A DNA stretch of 48,048 bases from G020354085 sp964629975 (GCA_964629975.1 CAZVUN010000005.1:1-48048), one strand, 5' to 3'; shown: positions 14,512 through 23,093, numbered from the stretch's first letter. Numbers and translations are program-made. The notes: generated by a model from the letters alone, not told the origin.

Positions 14512-14975
14512 ACGCGGTCTCTCCGGCCCCCGCGATGCCGGCCACCGCCACCGCGCCCGTCAGCCCCCAAACCGCGCTCGACGCAACGCTGAAACGCCGG
14601 CAGGTGGCGCTGCTGCGAGGCCTCCTGCAGATTGCGGAACACGGCGAGGATGTCGGGGCGTTGCGTACTGGCGAGCAGCCGCTCATAGAGCGCGCCGTTT
14701 TCGATCTCGGCCGCCACGCCTGCCGCGCACGCCTCGCGAAAACTGGCGTAGCGTTGAACCCTGCCGGACCAGGGATTGGCCGGCACCGGCAGGCCATAGC
14801 GGTCGAACAGGTGGCGCAGTGCCTCGATGTGGCGCGCCTCGGCGTCGCGGATATTGCTGAACGGCGGCGCGTCGCCGAAGTCGCGTATCACCTGATCGTA
14901 GGTGGCCCACGCGCGATACTCGTCATCGAGCGCCTCGTGCAGTGCGTCGATCTCGGTTTTCGTCAGCTCGTTCAT
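14508..14975 (-). CDS. DUF2202 ferritin-like protein
   Basis: The 155-residue protein has two helical pairs with carboxylate and His ligands typical of ferritin-like diiron folds: LDDEYRAWATYDQVIRDFG, RDAEARHIEALRHLF, AAEIENGALYERLL and QEASQQRHLPAFQRC. This pattern matches DUF2202. The last 20 residues are Gly/Arg-rich and look unstructured. It is the first gene of the leftward run toward feoC. A role in iron or oxidant handling is inferred from fold and context. Confidence 0.8.
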   Translation of the reverse strand: MNELTKTEIDALHEALDDEYRAWATYDQVIRDFGDAPPFSNIRDAEARHIEALRHLFDRYGLPVPANPWSGRVQRYASFREACAAGVAAEIENGALYERLLASTQRPDILAVFRNLQEASQQRHLPAFQRCVERGLGADGRGGGGRHRGGRRDRV

Positions 14976-15347
14976 GGTGCGCTACCTGGAAGGGAGCGTG
15001 ACGGGGCCGGTCGGGGGCCGGCCCGCGTGCGGTTGCGGCGCGCACGCGCCGACCTGCCCACGCCGCAAGGCCATGACTCAGCGCCAAAGCCCCACTCGCC
15101 GCCGCGGCAGGTGGCGCGCTGTGCCCGGGCAACCGCAAGATGCCGACCCGCAGCGTGCGCGATGCCCGCGATGCCGCGACGAGCGGGCGCGAGAGGAAAC
15201 GGCAGGTCGCCGCAACGAGGCCGGTGCCGGGTCAAACGAAACGCGCCGGTCGTCACGAGCGTGCGCCGGCCTTGGGGGAGCACGGCATGGCGGCCCCCGG
15301 CCAACACCCTTGCCCGTGCCTGGTGCTGGGCCGCACCCCGGCCGCGG
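14976..15347. other. Intergenic region, no gene seen
   Basis: About 370 bases separate the DUF2202 gene from the EncFtn-like gene. It is very GC-rich, and I find no ribosome site or family match in it. The minus strand near 15240-15285 spells LVTTGAFRLTRH, faintly like an isoprenylcysteine methyltransferase motif, but without continuation. Confidence 0.5.
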
Positions 15348-15635
15348 TCACGGATGGGCGATGACCTTGTCCGTGAACAGGTAGTCCTTGAGCTCCTTGG
15401 AGAAGGCCGGGTCCATGCGCCGGATCCACTCGAGCAGCATGGCCGCGTGCTCCTTCTCCTCGTCACGGTTGTGCGCGAGGATCGCCTTGAGCTCCGGTTC
15501 GCGGCAGGCCTCGACCCGCTGGTTGTACCAGTCGACCGCCTCCAGTTCCTCGATCAGCGAGACGATCGCGCGATGCATGTCGCGGGTTGCATCGGACAGC
15601 TCGGCGGTCGGTTCGTGATAGCCCTCGTGTGCCAT
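15348..15635 (-). CDS. EncFtn-family ferritin without targeting tail
   Basis: The 95-residue protein matches encapsulated ferritins: HRAIVSLIEELEAVDWY, ILAHNRDEEKEHAAMLLEW and LKDYLFTDK. Glu30, Glu60 and His63 correspond to the ferroxidase residues of the Rhodospirillum rubrum protein (from memory of that family). EncFtn proteins oxidise Fe2+ and normally carry a C-terminal peptide that docks them inside an encapsulin shell. Here the chain ends FTDKVIAHP with no such tail, and no encapsulin gene is in the window. GGAG precedes the ATG. An FNR-like palindrome lies about 60 bases upstream. Confidence 0.88.
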   Translation of the reverse strand: MAHEGYHEPTAELSDATRDMHRAIVSLIEELEAVDWYNQRVEACREPELKAILAHNRDEEKEHAAMLLEWIRRMDPAFSKELKDYLFTDKVIAHP

Positions 15636-15692
15636 GGCGTGCTCCGTGGTTGGTGACGCCGGCGATCATCCCAGCCGTCTGCGCCGCCTGCC

Positions 15693-15706
15693 TTGAGCTA
15701 AGTCAA
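15693..15706. promoter_or_regulatory. FNR/ANR-like box, two mismatches
   Basis: TTGAG-CTAA-GTCAA has one mismatch in each half of the TTGAT-N4-ATCAA consensus. It is 58 bases from the EncFtn start, a normal distance for an activator site; the divergent ACT-domain gene is about 130 bases away. Confidence 0.4.
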
Positions 15707-15837
15707 CGTCACCGGGCGCGGCGATGACCGGGTGTGCGTCGGTCGAAGCGGCTGGCCGGCCGGGCGCTGCTCGCCGCGCCGAGGGTGCGCGGCTATCATG
15801 GGCGCGGATCGACACCCACGCGCCCCAGGAGGACCTC

Positions 15838-16254
15838 ATGCCAGACCGGATTCGCCACGTCGAGTATTTCACCATGCAGGTACCCAACCGGCCGGGCGAG
15901 GCGGCGTGGTTGCTCGAGGCGCTGAGCTCCGAGGACATCAACCTGCTGGCCTTCACTGGCTTCCCCGTGAGCGCCAAGCGTTCCCAGGTGGATTTCATCC
16001 CGGAGGACGCCGCGGCGTTCAAGGCGGTGGCGAAGCGTGCCAAGCTCAGGCTGCGTTCGAAGAAGGGCTGCTTCCTGGTGCAGGGCGCCGATCGTCCCGG
16101 CGCGCTGGCGCGCGTGCTGTCCAGGCTCGCCGACGCCAAGATCAACGTCACCGCGGTCGATGCCGTGTGCGGGGGCGAGCAGCGCTATGGCGTGATCCTG
16201 TGGGTTAAGCCGAGAGACGCGGCGCGTGCGGCGAAGGTGCTGGGCGCCAAGTAA
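15838..16254 (+). CDS. Tandem ACT-domain protein
   Basis: The 138-residue protein consists of two ACT domains, roughly 5-65 (FTMQVPNRPGEAAWLLEAL) and 75-135 (CFLVQGADRPGALARVLSRL), with no catalytic domain. ACT domains bind small ligands, often amino acids, so this is probably a sensor or regulatory subunit. AGGAGG lies 5-10 bases before the ATG and decides the start. TATCAT at 15794-15799 may be its -10 element. The genes on both sides are unrelated. Confidence 0.85.
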   Translation: MPDRIRHVEYFTMQVPNRPGEAAWLLEALSSEDINLLAFTGFPVSAKRSQVDFIPEDAAAFKAVAKRAKLRLRSKKGCFLVQGADRPGALARVLSRLADAKINVTAVDAVCGGEQRYGVILWVKPRDAARAAKVLGAK

Positions 16255-16278
16255 CGCCGTCCCGGCGGGGCTTGCGCG

Positions 16279-16383
16279 CTAACCGGCGAGGAACAACAGC
16301 AGCAGCAGCCAGAACGCCAACCCCAGCGGAACGGCCAGCGCCAGTCCGGTGCACAGGCGGCACTCGTCTTCGCGCGAATTCAT
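16279..16383 (-). CDS. 34-residue single-pass membrane microprotein
   Basis: The ORF has the charged start MNSREDECRLC followed by one hydrophobic helix (ALAVPLGLAFWLLLLLFL) and stops TAG after AG. GGAGG is seven bases before the ATG, a near-ideal ribosome site, which is the main reason to believe it. The Cys-x2-Cys (C8, C11) at the membrane edge could bind metal or form a disulfide. Function unknown. Confidence 0.55.
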   Translation of the reverse strand: MNSREDECRLCTGLALAVPLGLAFWLLLLLFLAG

Positions 16384-16544
16384 CGGTACGACCTCCGTCA
16401 GCCGCCTCGTGTCCCGGGTGTGATGGCGGCGCGTGGGACACGCTCAGCTTAGGAGGGACGGCCGCGCACGGCGCTGTCCCGCGACGCCAATCGTGCGTCG
16501 CGGCCTGCCACGACGACGTGCGGCGCAAGCGCGCGCCGGCGTTG

Positions 16545-17540
16545 TTACTTGTTGACGTCGATCACGACGCGCCCGCGAATCTGTCCGTCGATGATCTCGT
16601 TGGCCAGGTAGGTGAGATCGGCGAGTCCGGCAACGCGGGTGATGGCATCGAGCTTGTTGCGCGGCGCCTGCGTGGCGAGGCGTGCCCAAACCTGCCGGCG
16701 TCGTTCGACCGGGCACATCGCCGAATCGATGCCGAGCAGGTTGACGCCGCGCAGCAGGAACGGCAGCACCGTGGTTTCGAGTCGGTTGCCACCCGCCAGG
16801 CCCACGGCCGCCACCGAACAGCGGTACTTCATCTGTCCGAGCACGCGCGCGAGCGTGGTGCCGCCGACGCTGTCGACGGCGCCGGCCCAGCGTTCCGTCT
16901 CGAGTGGCCGGCTGCTCGGCGTGGCCAGCTCGGCGCGCTCGACGATCACCTGCGCGCCGAGGTCCTTCAGGTAGCCGTGCAGCTCCCGGCGCCCGGTGGC
17001 GGCAGCCACCGGGTAGCCAAGATTGGAAAGAATGAGCACGGCCAGCGAACCGACACCGCCGCTTGCGCCAGTGACCAGCACCTCGCCCTGATCGGGCTTG
17101 AGCCCGTGCTCCTCGAGCGCCATGATCGCCTGCATCGCCGCGACGCCGGCGGTGCCGAGCGCCATCGCCTCCCGGGGGGTGAGACCGGACGGCAGCGGCA
17201 GCAGCCATTCGCTCTTCACACGCGCGCGCTGCGCGTAGCCGCCCCAGTGCCACTCGCCGACCCGCCAGCCGGTCAAGATCACCTGGTCGCCCGGGCGGTA
17301 GGCCGGGCTGTCGCTCGTCAGCACGGTGCCGGCGAGGTCGATGCCCGGGACGTGCGGATACTGGCGCACGAGCTTGCCGAGCCCCTTGATCGCCATGCCG
17401 TCCTTGTAATTGAGGCTCGAGTACTCGACCGCGACGGTGACGTCGCCCTCGGGCAGACGGTCGTCAGCCAGATCCTGAATGGACGCCCTGATCTTGCCGT
17501 CCTGTTCCTCGAGCAGCAGTGCCTTGAAGGTTCCGGTCAT
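16545..17540 (-). CDS. acuI: AcuI/YhdH-type acryloyl-CoA reductase (NADPH)
   Basis: The 331-residue zinc-free MDR protein has YSSLNYKDGMAIKG, HVPGIDLAGTV, the Rossmann loop VTGASGGVGSLAV, and RGVNLLGIDSAMCP, all typical of YhdH/AcuI. AcuI reduces toxic acryloyl-CoA to propionyl-CoA with NADPH. Its ATG overlaps the stop of the secreted propeller gene, which in turn overlaps prpD, so the three are one leftward operon. The product, propionyl-CoA, is the substrate of PrpC encoded nearby, which supports the assignment. Confidence 0.92.
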   Translation of the reverse strand: MTGTFKALLLEEQDGKIRASIQDLADDRLPEGDVTVAVEYSSLNYKDGMAIKGLGKLVRQYPHVPGIDLAGTVLTSDSPAYRPGDQVILTGWRVGEWHWGGYAQRARVKSEWLLPLPSGLTPREAMALGTAGVAAMQAIMALEEHGLKPDQGEVLVTGASGGVGSLAVLILSNLGYPVAAATGRRELHGYLKDLGAQVIVERAELATPSSRPLETERWAGAVDSVGGTTLARVLGQMKYRCSVAAVGLAGGNRLETTVLPFLLRGVNLLGIDSAMCPVERRRQVWARLATQAPRNKLDAITRVAGLADLTYLANEIIDGQIRGRVVIDVNK

Positions 17541-18715
17541 GGCAGCGTCGAATCGCGTCCGGGGGCCGGCCCGGCGAGGGCGCGTTTCCAGTCGCGGAAC
17601 ACGTCGATGTCGAAACCGTCCGGGTAGAACAGGTAGCCCGGTTTGTGGCCGGTCTGGTCGGTCACGCCATACTGCCAGATGATCTCCTTGGTCTTGCGGT
17701 CGATCACGATCACGCGGTGGCGCAGGTCGTCGGCGACGAGGATGTCGCCGGTGCCGGGCAGCTCGCGGGCGAGCGAGGGATGGTCGAGCATTTTGTCGCC
17801 TTCCTTGACGAAGTAGTCCCAGATCACCTTGCGGCTGAGCGGGTCGAAGATCACCACACGCCCGGGCTTCCAGAAATCCGCCACGATCACGTGCTTGCCA
17901 TCCACGGTCGGGAAGGCGTCGGACGGGTAGTTGATGCGTGGCGCCTGCACGCTCCACACCACCTTCGAGTCGCGCGTCATGCGCGTGATCCAGGCCCCGC
18001 CGATCTCGGTGATGAGGATGTCGCCGTTGTCGAGTGGCGTGGCGCCGTTGGGCGCGGCCAGCTCGTGCGGGGGGTTGTGATTGCGTTTGCCGACCGTGCC
18101 CCACTGGGTGACGATCTGGTTGGTGCGCGGATCGATGATCAGCACCCGGTGGTTGCGGATGTCGGCAGTGAGGAAGTTGCCGTCGGACAGGATGTGGGCG
18201 TCGTCCGGGTAGTTGAGGTAGCCCGGCGCCGAGCCCTTGTGGTCGGGCGTGCCGTAGGTCCAGGTGACCGCCTTGTTCTCGTAGTCGACGATATGGACAT
18301 CGTAGTTGTCTTCCTCGCTTACCGCGAGCAGCTTGCCGTCGTCGGAGAAGTTGACGTCCTCATTGCCGCGGTAGAGGACCAGATCCGGTGAGGGGAATTC
18401 CCAGACGATGCGCTTGTCGGGTGTCACCTCGATGAGGCGGTTGTTGCGCCGGTCGGCGATCACAATGGGGTAGGGCAACGGCTTGCCCCACGACGGTACC
18501 GGCTGCTTGCGGCTGCCAGTCACGGGCGGGATCGGCGGAAGCGTATCGCCGCTCGACACCATGCCGGCGCCCCGCATCTCTTCCGTCACCTTGACCGGGA
18601 CGCCCGCCGGCTTTGCCTTCGCCGGCCCCGCCGCCTGTACTGCCGACAGGACCGCAAGAATCGAGAGCGCGGCACACGCGACGAACCGCCGACCCGGGAA
18701 GCAGCGCCGCGTCAT
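17537..18715 (-). CDS. Secreted beta-propeller protein (PQQ/NHL-like repeats)
   Basis: The 392-residue protein has a Sec signal peptide (RRFVACAALSILAVLSAVQA, cleavage near 30). It then has about six repeats with the pattern I-V-I-D-x-x-x-x-x-I-x-W-x-Y/F, for example NRLIEVTPDKRIVWEF, HRVLIIDPRTNQIVTQWG and HRVIVIDRKTKEIIWQYG. Such Trp-bearing blades form a beta-propeller. I see no enzyme motif. It lies between prpD and acuI with 4-base overlaps on both sides, a strong sign of shared function, perhaps an exported sensor or binding protein. The start at 18715 was chosen for the signal peptide and the ATGA overlap. Confidence 0.8.
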   Translation of the reverse strand: MTRRCFPGRRFVACAALSILAVLSAVQAAGPAKAKPAGVPVKVTEEMRGAGMVSSGDTLPPIPPVTGSRKQPVPSWGKPLPYPIVIADRRNNRLIEVTPDKRIVWEFPSPDLVLYRGNEDVNFSDDGKLLAVSEEDNYDVHIVDYENKAVTWTYGTPDHKGSAPGYLNYPDDAHILSDGNFLTADIRNHRVLIIDPRTNQIVTQWGTVGKRNHNPPHELAAPNGATPLDNGDILITEIGGAWITRMTRDSKVVWSVQAPRINYPSDAFPTVDGKHVIVADFWKPGRVVIFDPLSRKVIWDYFVKEGDKMLDHPSLARELPGTGDILVADDLRHRVIVIDRKTKEIIWQYGVTDQTGHKPGYLFYPDGFDIDVFRDWKRALAGPAPGRDSTLP

Positions 18716-20172
18716 GGAATCACCGTCGACGACCATGACTCGGACACCAGCTCCTGCATGAACTCGTGCACGGCCATGCGCTCCAGGCGGCTGGCATCCT
18801 GACAAAGCGCAAGGATCGCCTCGGCCTGCTCGCCAGAAAAGCGTGTGGCGAGGCTGTCGCGGAACTTGGCGATCAGCAGGGGGATCCCTTCGGCGCGGCG
18901 GCGGCGATGGCCGATCGGGTACTCGATCTCGACCTTCGGCGTGCAGGTGCCGTCCTTAAAGAACACCTGCACGGCGTTGGCGATCGAGCGCTTGTCGGGC
19001 TCGTGGTACTCGCGGCTGTAGCGCGGTTCCTCGACCACTTCCATGAGAGCGCGCAGCCGGTCGATGCGCGGTTCGGCGGCGGCCTTGTCTTCGTAGTCAT
19101 CGGCGGTGAGGTTGCCCTTGAGCAACCCGATCGCCACCATGTACTGCAGGCAGTGGTCGCGGTCGGCGTAGTTATAGAGCGGCCCGGTCTTGCTGATGAT
19201 GCGGATCGCCGATTCGTGGGTCGTGAGCACGATGCGCGCGATGTCGTCCAGGCGGTCCTTCACCTTCGGGTGCAGCGCCACCGCGCATTCGACCGCGGTC
19301 TGCGCATGGAACTCCGCCGGGTAGGAGATCTTGAACAGGACGTTTTCCATCACGTAGGAGCCGTAGGGCCGCTGGAACTGGAAGCGCTTGCCCTTGAACG
19401 ATACGTCGTAGAAGCCCCAGGTCTTGGCGCTGAGCGCCGAGGGGTAGCCCGCCTCGCCCTTCAGGGTGATGAGCGCCAGACGCACCGCGCGGCTCGTGGC
19501 ATCACCCGCCGCCCAGCTCTTGCGCGGCCCGGCATTGGGGGCGTGGCGGTAGGTGCGCAACGCCTGGCCATCGACCCACACCTGCGAGAGCGCATCGATG
19601 ATCTGCGATTTGCTCCCGCCCAGCATGGCGGTGGCGACCGCGGTGGAGGCGAGCTTCACCAGCACCACGTGGTCGAGGCCCACGCGGTTGAAGCTGTTCT
19701 CGAGCGCCATCACGCCCTGGATCTCGTGCGCCTTGATCATCCAGGTGAGCACCTCGCGCAGGGTGACCGGCCGGCCGTTGCGCGAGAGGTAATCCGCCAC
19801 CGCCAGGATCGCACCGAGGTTGTCGGACGGATGGCCCCATTCGGCCGCGAGCCAGGTGTCGTTGAAGTCGAGCCAGCGCACCAGCGTGCCGATGTCGAAG
19901 GCGGCCTTGACCGGATCGAGCTCGAAGTTCGTCCCCGGCACGCGCGCACCGTTCGGCACCGTCGTGCCCGGCACGATCGGCCCCAGGTGCCGCACACACT
20001 CCGGATACTTGAGCGCGAGCAGCGCGCAGCCGAGGCTGTCCATGAGGCAGTGGCGCGCGGTCTCGTAGGCCTCGCGGCTCGCGATCTCGCGGTCAACGAT
20101 GTAGTCGGCGATGTCGACCAGCTCCTGGTCGGGGGCGGGGCGGATGTTGCTGTCAGCAGTGGGGTGGCTCAT
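18712..20172 (-). CDS. prpD: 2-methylcitrate dehydratase
   Basis: PrpD dehydrates 2-methylcitrate to methylaconitate. The 486-residue protein matches along its full length: RWLDFNDTWLAAEWGHPSDN, NRVGLDHVVLVKLAST, DGQALRTYRHAPNAG, SWAAGDATSRAVRL, GFYDVSFKGKRF and PAEFHAQTAVE. Length equals E. coli PrpD (483). It is the first gene of the prpD-propeller-acuI operon and separated from prpCBE by two other genes. No acnB, acnD or prpF is in the window. Confidence 0.96.
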   Translation of the reverse strand: MSHPTADSNIRPAPDQELVDIADYIVDREIASREAYETARHCLMDSLGCALLALKYPECVRHLGPIVPGTTVPNGARVPGTNFELDPVKAAFDIGTLVRWLDFNDTWLAAEWGHPSDNLGAILAVADYLSRNGRPVTLREVLTWMIKAHEIQGVMALENSFNRVGLDHVVLVKLASTAVATAMLGGSKSQIIDALSQVWVDGQALRTYRHAPNAGPRKSWAAGDATSRAVRLALITLKGEAGYPSALSAKTWGFYDVSFKGKRFQFQRPYGSYVMENVLFKISYPAEFHAQTAVECAVALHPKVKDRLDDIARIVLTTHESAIRIISKTGPLYNYADRDHCLQYMVAIGLLKGNLTADDYEDKAAAEPRIDRLRALMEVVEEPRYSREYHEPDKRSIANAVQVFFKDGTCTPKVEIEYPIGHRRRRAEGIPLLIAKFRDSLATRFSGEQAEAILALCQDASRLERMAVHEFMQELVSESWSSTVIP

Positions 20173-20223
20173 CGGTTGCGGCGCTCGCCTGTTTGGTAGG
20201 GAGGGTATCCGTTGGCAATCGCC

Positions 20224-20538
20224 TCAGGGCCTGATGCACTGGTACATGTCAAACACCTGCTCGCCATCCTTGGGTTCGCCGGCCGCAACGATGGTGTCGG
20301 CGCCCGCCCCGGCGGCGCTGTTACGCGCCAGCCGGATCAGATCCTCGCGCACGAACTTCTCGCCGCGCGCCATCTGCACGACGCTCACGCGCGTATTGCC
20401 GAGATGCCGGCAGTTCGCCACGTCGGTGGCCTGCACCACGCGCACGCGCTGGCCCTCCGGTGTCTCGGACACGTAGGCGCAGCCCGTGGCCGCGATGGCC
20501 GTGAACGCGATTGCCAGACCCAGCCGCTTTCGATTCAT
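20224..20538 (-). CDS. DUF4156-like lipoprotein
   Basis: The 104-residue protein has a lipoprotein signal peptide with lipobox AATGC (Cys20). The mature part, AYVSETPEGQRVRVVQATDV and NCRHLG, with conserved late Cys, resembles DUF4156. AAGGAGAT is correctly placed before ATG 20538 and rules out the longer upstream frame. It is an outer-membrane or periplasmic lipoprotein of unknown function. Confidence 0.75.
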   Translation of the reverse strand: MNRKRLGLAIAFTAIAATGCAYVSETPEGQRVRVVQATDVANCRHLGNTRVSVVQMARGEKFVREDLIRLARNSAAGAGADTIVAAGEPKDGEQVFDMYQCIRP

Positions 20539-20837
20539 GCGTATCTCCTTTTTCCGGTGTGGTTCAGACGGTATGGACGCCGCGTGGCCCATTGTAATCG
20601 ACCGCGCCGCCGCTGCGACTGGCGCCGGGGCGTCCCTGGCGGGCGCGCGCGCCCCGTGAGCCGCGCCGCGCGATGCCCGACCGGCGCGCGGACCGGCGAA
20701 CGCCGCTGCCTTGGCCGCGGGCGGCGGAATCCGCGCAAAATCCATCGGCGCGGCGCCGCTATCCGCGCGCCCGCGCGCTTCGCTAAGATTGTGTCCCGCA
20801 GACCTGGCCCGCTGCTGGCTGCGACAACGGAGGTGTC

Positions 20838-21845
20838 ATGACGCCAACGATCCTGATCGCCGCCTTGCTGCTGGTGGTCGCCGCGCCGCTGCGCGCCGAC
20901 ACCCCGCGCGGCCAGATGCTCGGCGGGGTGGGCTACTCCTTGCCGGCGTGGTTCAAGCCGAGTTTTCTCCATTTCCAGGACGACGTCGAGGAGGCGCGCA
21001 AGCAGGGGCGGCACGTCATGGTGTTCCTGCACCTCGAGGAGTGCCCCTATTGCGCGCGCATGCTGGAGGAGAATTTCACGCGCGGCGCGACGCGTGACTT
21101 CATCCAGAAGCACTTCGATGTGATTGGCGTCAACATCCGCGGCGACGTCGAGACGGTATGGATCGACGGCAACACCTACAGTGAGCGCGCCCTGGCCGGC
21201 CACCTCAAGGTCTACGCCACCCCGAGCATCGTGTTCCTCGACCTGGACGGCAACAAGCGGCTGCAGATCACCGGCTACCGGGATCCGCGCGCGTTCCGTC
21301 ACGCCCTGGAGTACGTGCAAAGCAGGGCCTATGTCAGGCAGTCGTTCACCGACTACCTGGCCATGCAGGCCAGGCCGGCGGTCTACACGTTGCGCCCTCA
21401 CCCGCAGTTCGTGAGCATGACAAACTTCAAGGATTACTCGCAGCCGCTCGCCATCCTGTTCGAGGACAGGCAGTGCGGCGAATGCGCGCGCTTCCACGAC
21501 AGGACCCTCAATCACCCCGAGGTGCTGGCCGAGCTCAAGAAGTTCCGTGTGGTGCGCTTCGATGCCGATTCGACGCAGCCGATCGTCGATCTCGACGGCA
21601 ACGCCACGACCCCGGCGCAGTGGGTCAGGTCACTCGGCCTGTCGTACCGGCCCGCGGTCGTGCTGTTCAACGAAGGCCACGAGATCTTCCGCGTCGACAA
21701 CCGGCTGTACCATTTCCACTTCAAGGAGACGCTGCGCTACGTGAGCGGCGGGTACTACAAGCGCTACGACAGCTATTCCCAGTACAACGCCGCCCGGCGC
21801 GAGGAGCTCCTGGCGCAAGGGATCAACATCGACTATTCGGAGTAG
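20838..21845 (+). CDS. Periplasmic protein with two thioredoxin-like domains
   Basis: The 335-residue protein starts with a signal peptide (about 1-20, LIAALLLVVAAPLRA). The first thioredoxin-like domain, about 35-165, carries LEECPYCARM, like SoxW/DsbC-type domains. The second, about 195-300, carries EDRQCGECARF, a C-x2-C with Gly-Glu between. The C-terminus is rich in Tyr. GGAGG precedes the ATG. It probably handles disulfides in the periplasm; partner unknown. It is transcribed rightward between the two leftward prp operons, and a TAAGAT -10-like element lies near 20783. Confidence 0.8.
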   Translation: MTPTILIAALLLVVAAPLRADTPRGQMLGGVGYSLPAWFKPSFLHFQDDVEEARKQGRHVMVFLHLEECPYCARMLEENFTRGATRDFIQKHFDVIGVNIRGDVETVWIDGNTYSERALAGHLKVYATPSIVFLDLDGNKRLQITGYRDPRAFRHALEYVQSRAYVRQSFTDYLAMQARPAVYTLRPHPQFVSMTNFKDYSQPLAILFEDRQCGECARFHDRTLNHPEVLAELKKFRVVRFDADSTQPIVDLDGNATTPAQWVRSLGLSYRPAVVLFNEGHEIFRVDNRLYHFHFKETLRYVSGGYYKRYDSYSQYNAARREELLAQGINIDYSE

Positions 21846-21868
21846 GGCACGCCGCGGCCGCCGGGCCT

Positions 21869-23002
21869 TCAGCCCCGCTGCTCAATCGGCACATACGCCC
21901 GCGGCGGCGGGCCGATGTACTCGGCGTTGGGGCGGATCAGGCGGTTGTCGGCGCGCTGTTCCATCAGGTGCGCGGCCCAGCCGGTGATGCGCGAGCACAC
22001 GAACAGCGGCGTGAACAGCGGCGTCGGCACGCCCATCAGGTGGTAGCTCGTGGCCGAGTAGAAGTCGAGGTTGGGAAACAGTTTCTTCTCCTCCCACATG
22101 ACCTTCTCGATCGCCTCGGACACCGGGAACAGCACGGTGTTGCCGGCGTCTTGCGCGAGCTCGCGCGCCCACTCCTTGATGACGACGTTGCGCGGGTCGG
22201 ATTTGCTGTACACCGCATGCCCGAAGCCCATGATCTTTTCCTTGCGGCTGAGCATGTCCTTGACCGCGGCCGCGGCCTCGGCCGCGGTCCGGAAGCGCGC
22301 GATCAGCGCCATGGCCGCCTCGTTGGCGCCGCCGTGCAGCGGCCCGCGCAGGGTGCCGATGCCGGCGGTGATGGCCGAATAGAAATCCGTGAGCGTGGCG
22401 GTCGCCACGCGCACCGCGAACGTCGAGGCGTTGAACTCGTGCTCGGCGTAGAGGATGAGCGACACGTCCATGGCGCGGCGGTGCAGCTGTTTCGGGGGCT
22501 GGCCGTGCAGCAGGTGCAGCAGGTGGCCGGCGAGGGTGTCGTCGTCGGTGGCGGTCTCGATGCGTCTGCCGCTCGTGACGTAGTGGTGCCAGTACATGAG
22601 CATGGACGGGAAGGCGCCGAGCAGGCGATCGGCGATGTCCTGCTGCTGGCCGAAGTCGCGCTCCGGTTCGAGCGTCCCGAGCATGGAGCAGGCGGTGCGC
22701 ATCACGTCCATCGGGTGGGTGGCGCCGGGGATGCGCTCCAGCACCTCGCGCAGCGCCGGCGGCAGGGCGCGCAGGCCGGCCAGGCGCTTCTTGTAGATCT
22801 CAAGCTGCTTGTGGTTGGGTAGCGCGCCCTTCAGCAGCAGATAGGCGACCTCCTCGAAGGTCGCGCGCTCGGCGAGCTCGATGATGTCGTAGCCGCGGTA
22901 GTTGAGACCCATGCCCTCGACGCCGCACGAGCAGATCGCGGTGCGCCCGGCGTTGACGCCGCGCAACCCGGCGGTGTTGGTGACGTCTTTCTTTTCAGTC
23001 AT
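21869..23002 (-). CDS. prpC: 2-methylcitrate synthase
   Basis: PrpC condenses propionyl-CoA with oxaloacetate. The 377-residue citrate-synthase-fold protein starts GLRGVNAGRTAICSCG and has LILYAEHEFNASTFAVR with an active-site His, GPLHGGANEAAM with the second His, GFGHAVY, and LDFYSATSYH with the catalytic Asp. The short length without an N-terminal extension and the GLRGV start fit methylcitrate rather than hexameric citrate synthase. It is last in the prpE-prpB-prpC order. Confidence 0.95.
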   Translation of the reverse strand: MTEKKDVTNTAGLRGVNAGRTAICSCGVEGMGLNYRGYDIIELAERATFEEVAYLLLKGALPNHKQLEIYKKRLAGLRALPPALREVLERIPGATHPMDVMRTACSMLGTLEPERDFGQQQDIADRLLGAFPSMLMYWHHYVTSGRRIETATDDDTLAGHLLHLLHGQPPKQLHRRAMDVSLILYAEHEFNASTFAVRVATATLTDFYSAITAGIGTLRGPLHGGANEAAMALIARFRTAAEAAAAVKDMLSRKEKIMGFGHAVYSKSDPRNVVIKEWARELAQDAGNTVLFPVSEAIEKVMWEEKKLFPNLDFYSATSYHLMGVPTPLFTPLFVCSRITGWAAHLMEQRADNRLIRPNAEYIGPPPRAYVPIEQRG

Positions 23003-23093
23003 GGCCAGTGTGCTCCATGAAAACGCCCAAATGGGCTGGCACGTCCCCAGCGATTGCGCAGGAAACAGCGGACATCCTCATCGCCTGCCCTCC

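Noticed and set aside
15240..15290. LVTTGAFRLTRH on the minus strand, like an isoprenylcysteine methyltransferase motif
   Set aside because: The similarity covers only a dozen codons with nothing recognisable on either side, so a decayed gene cannot be supported.
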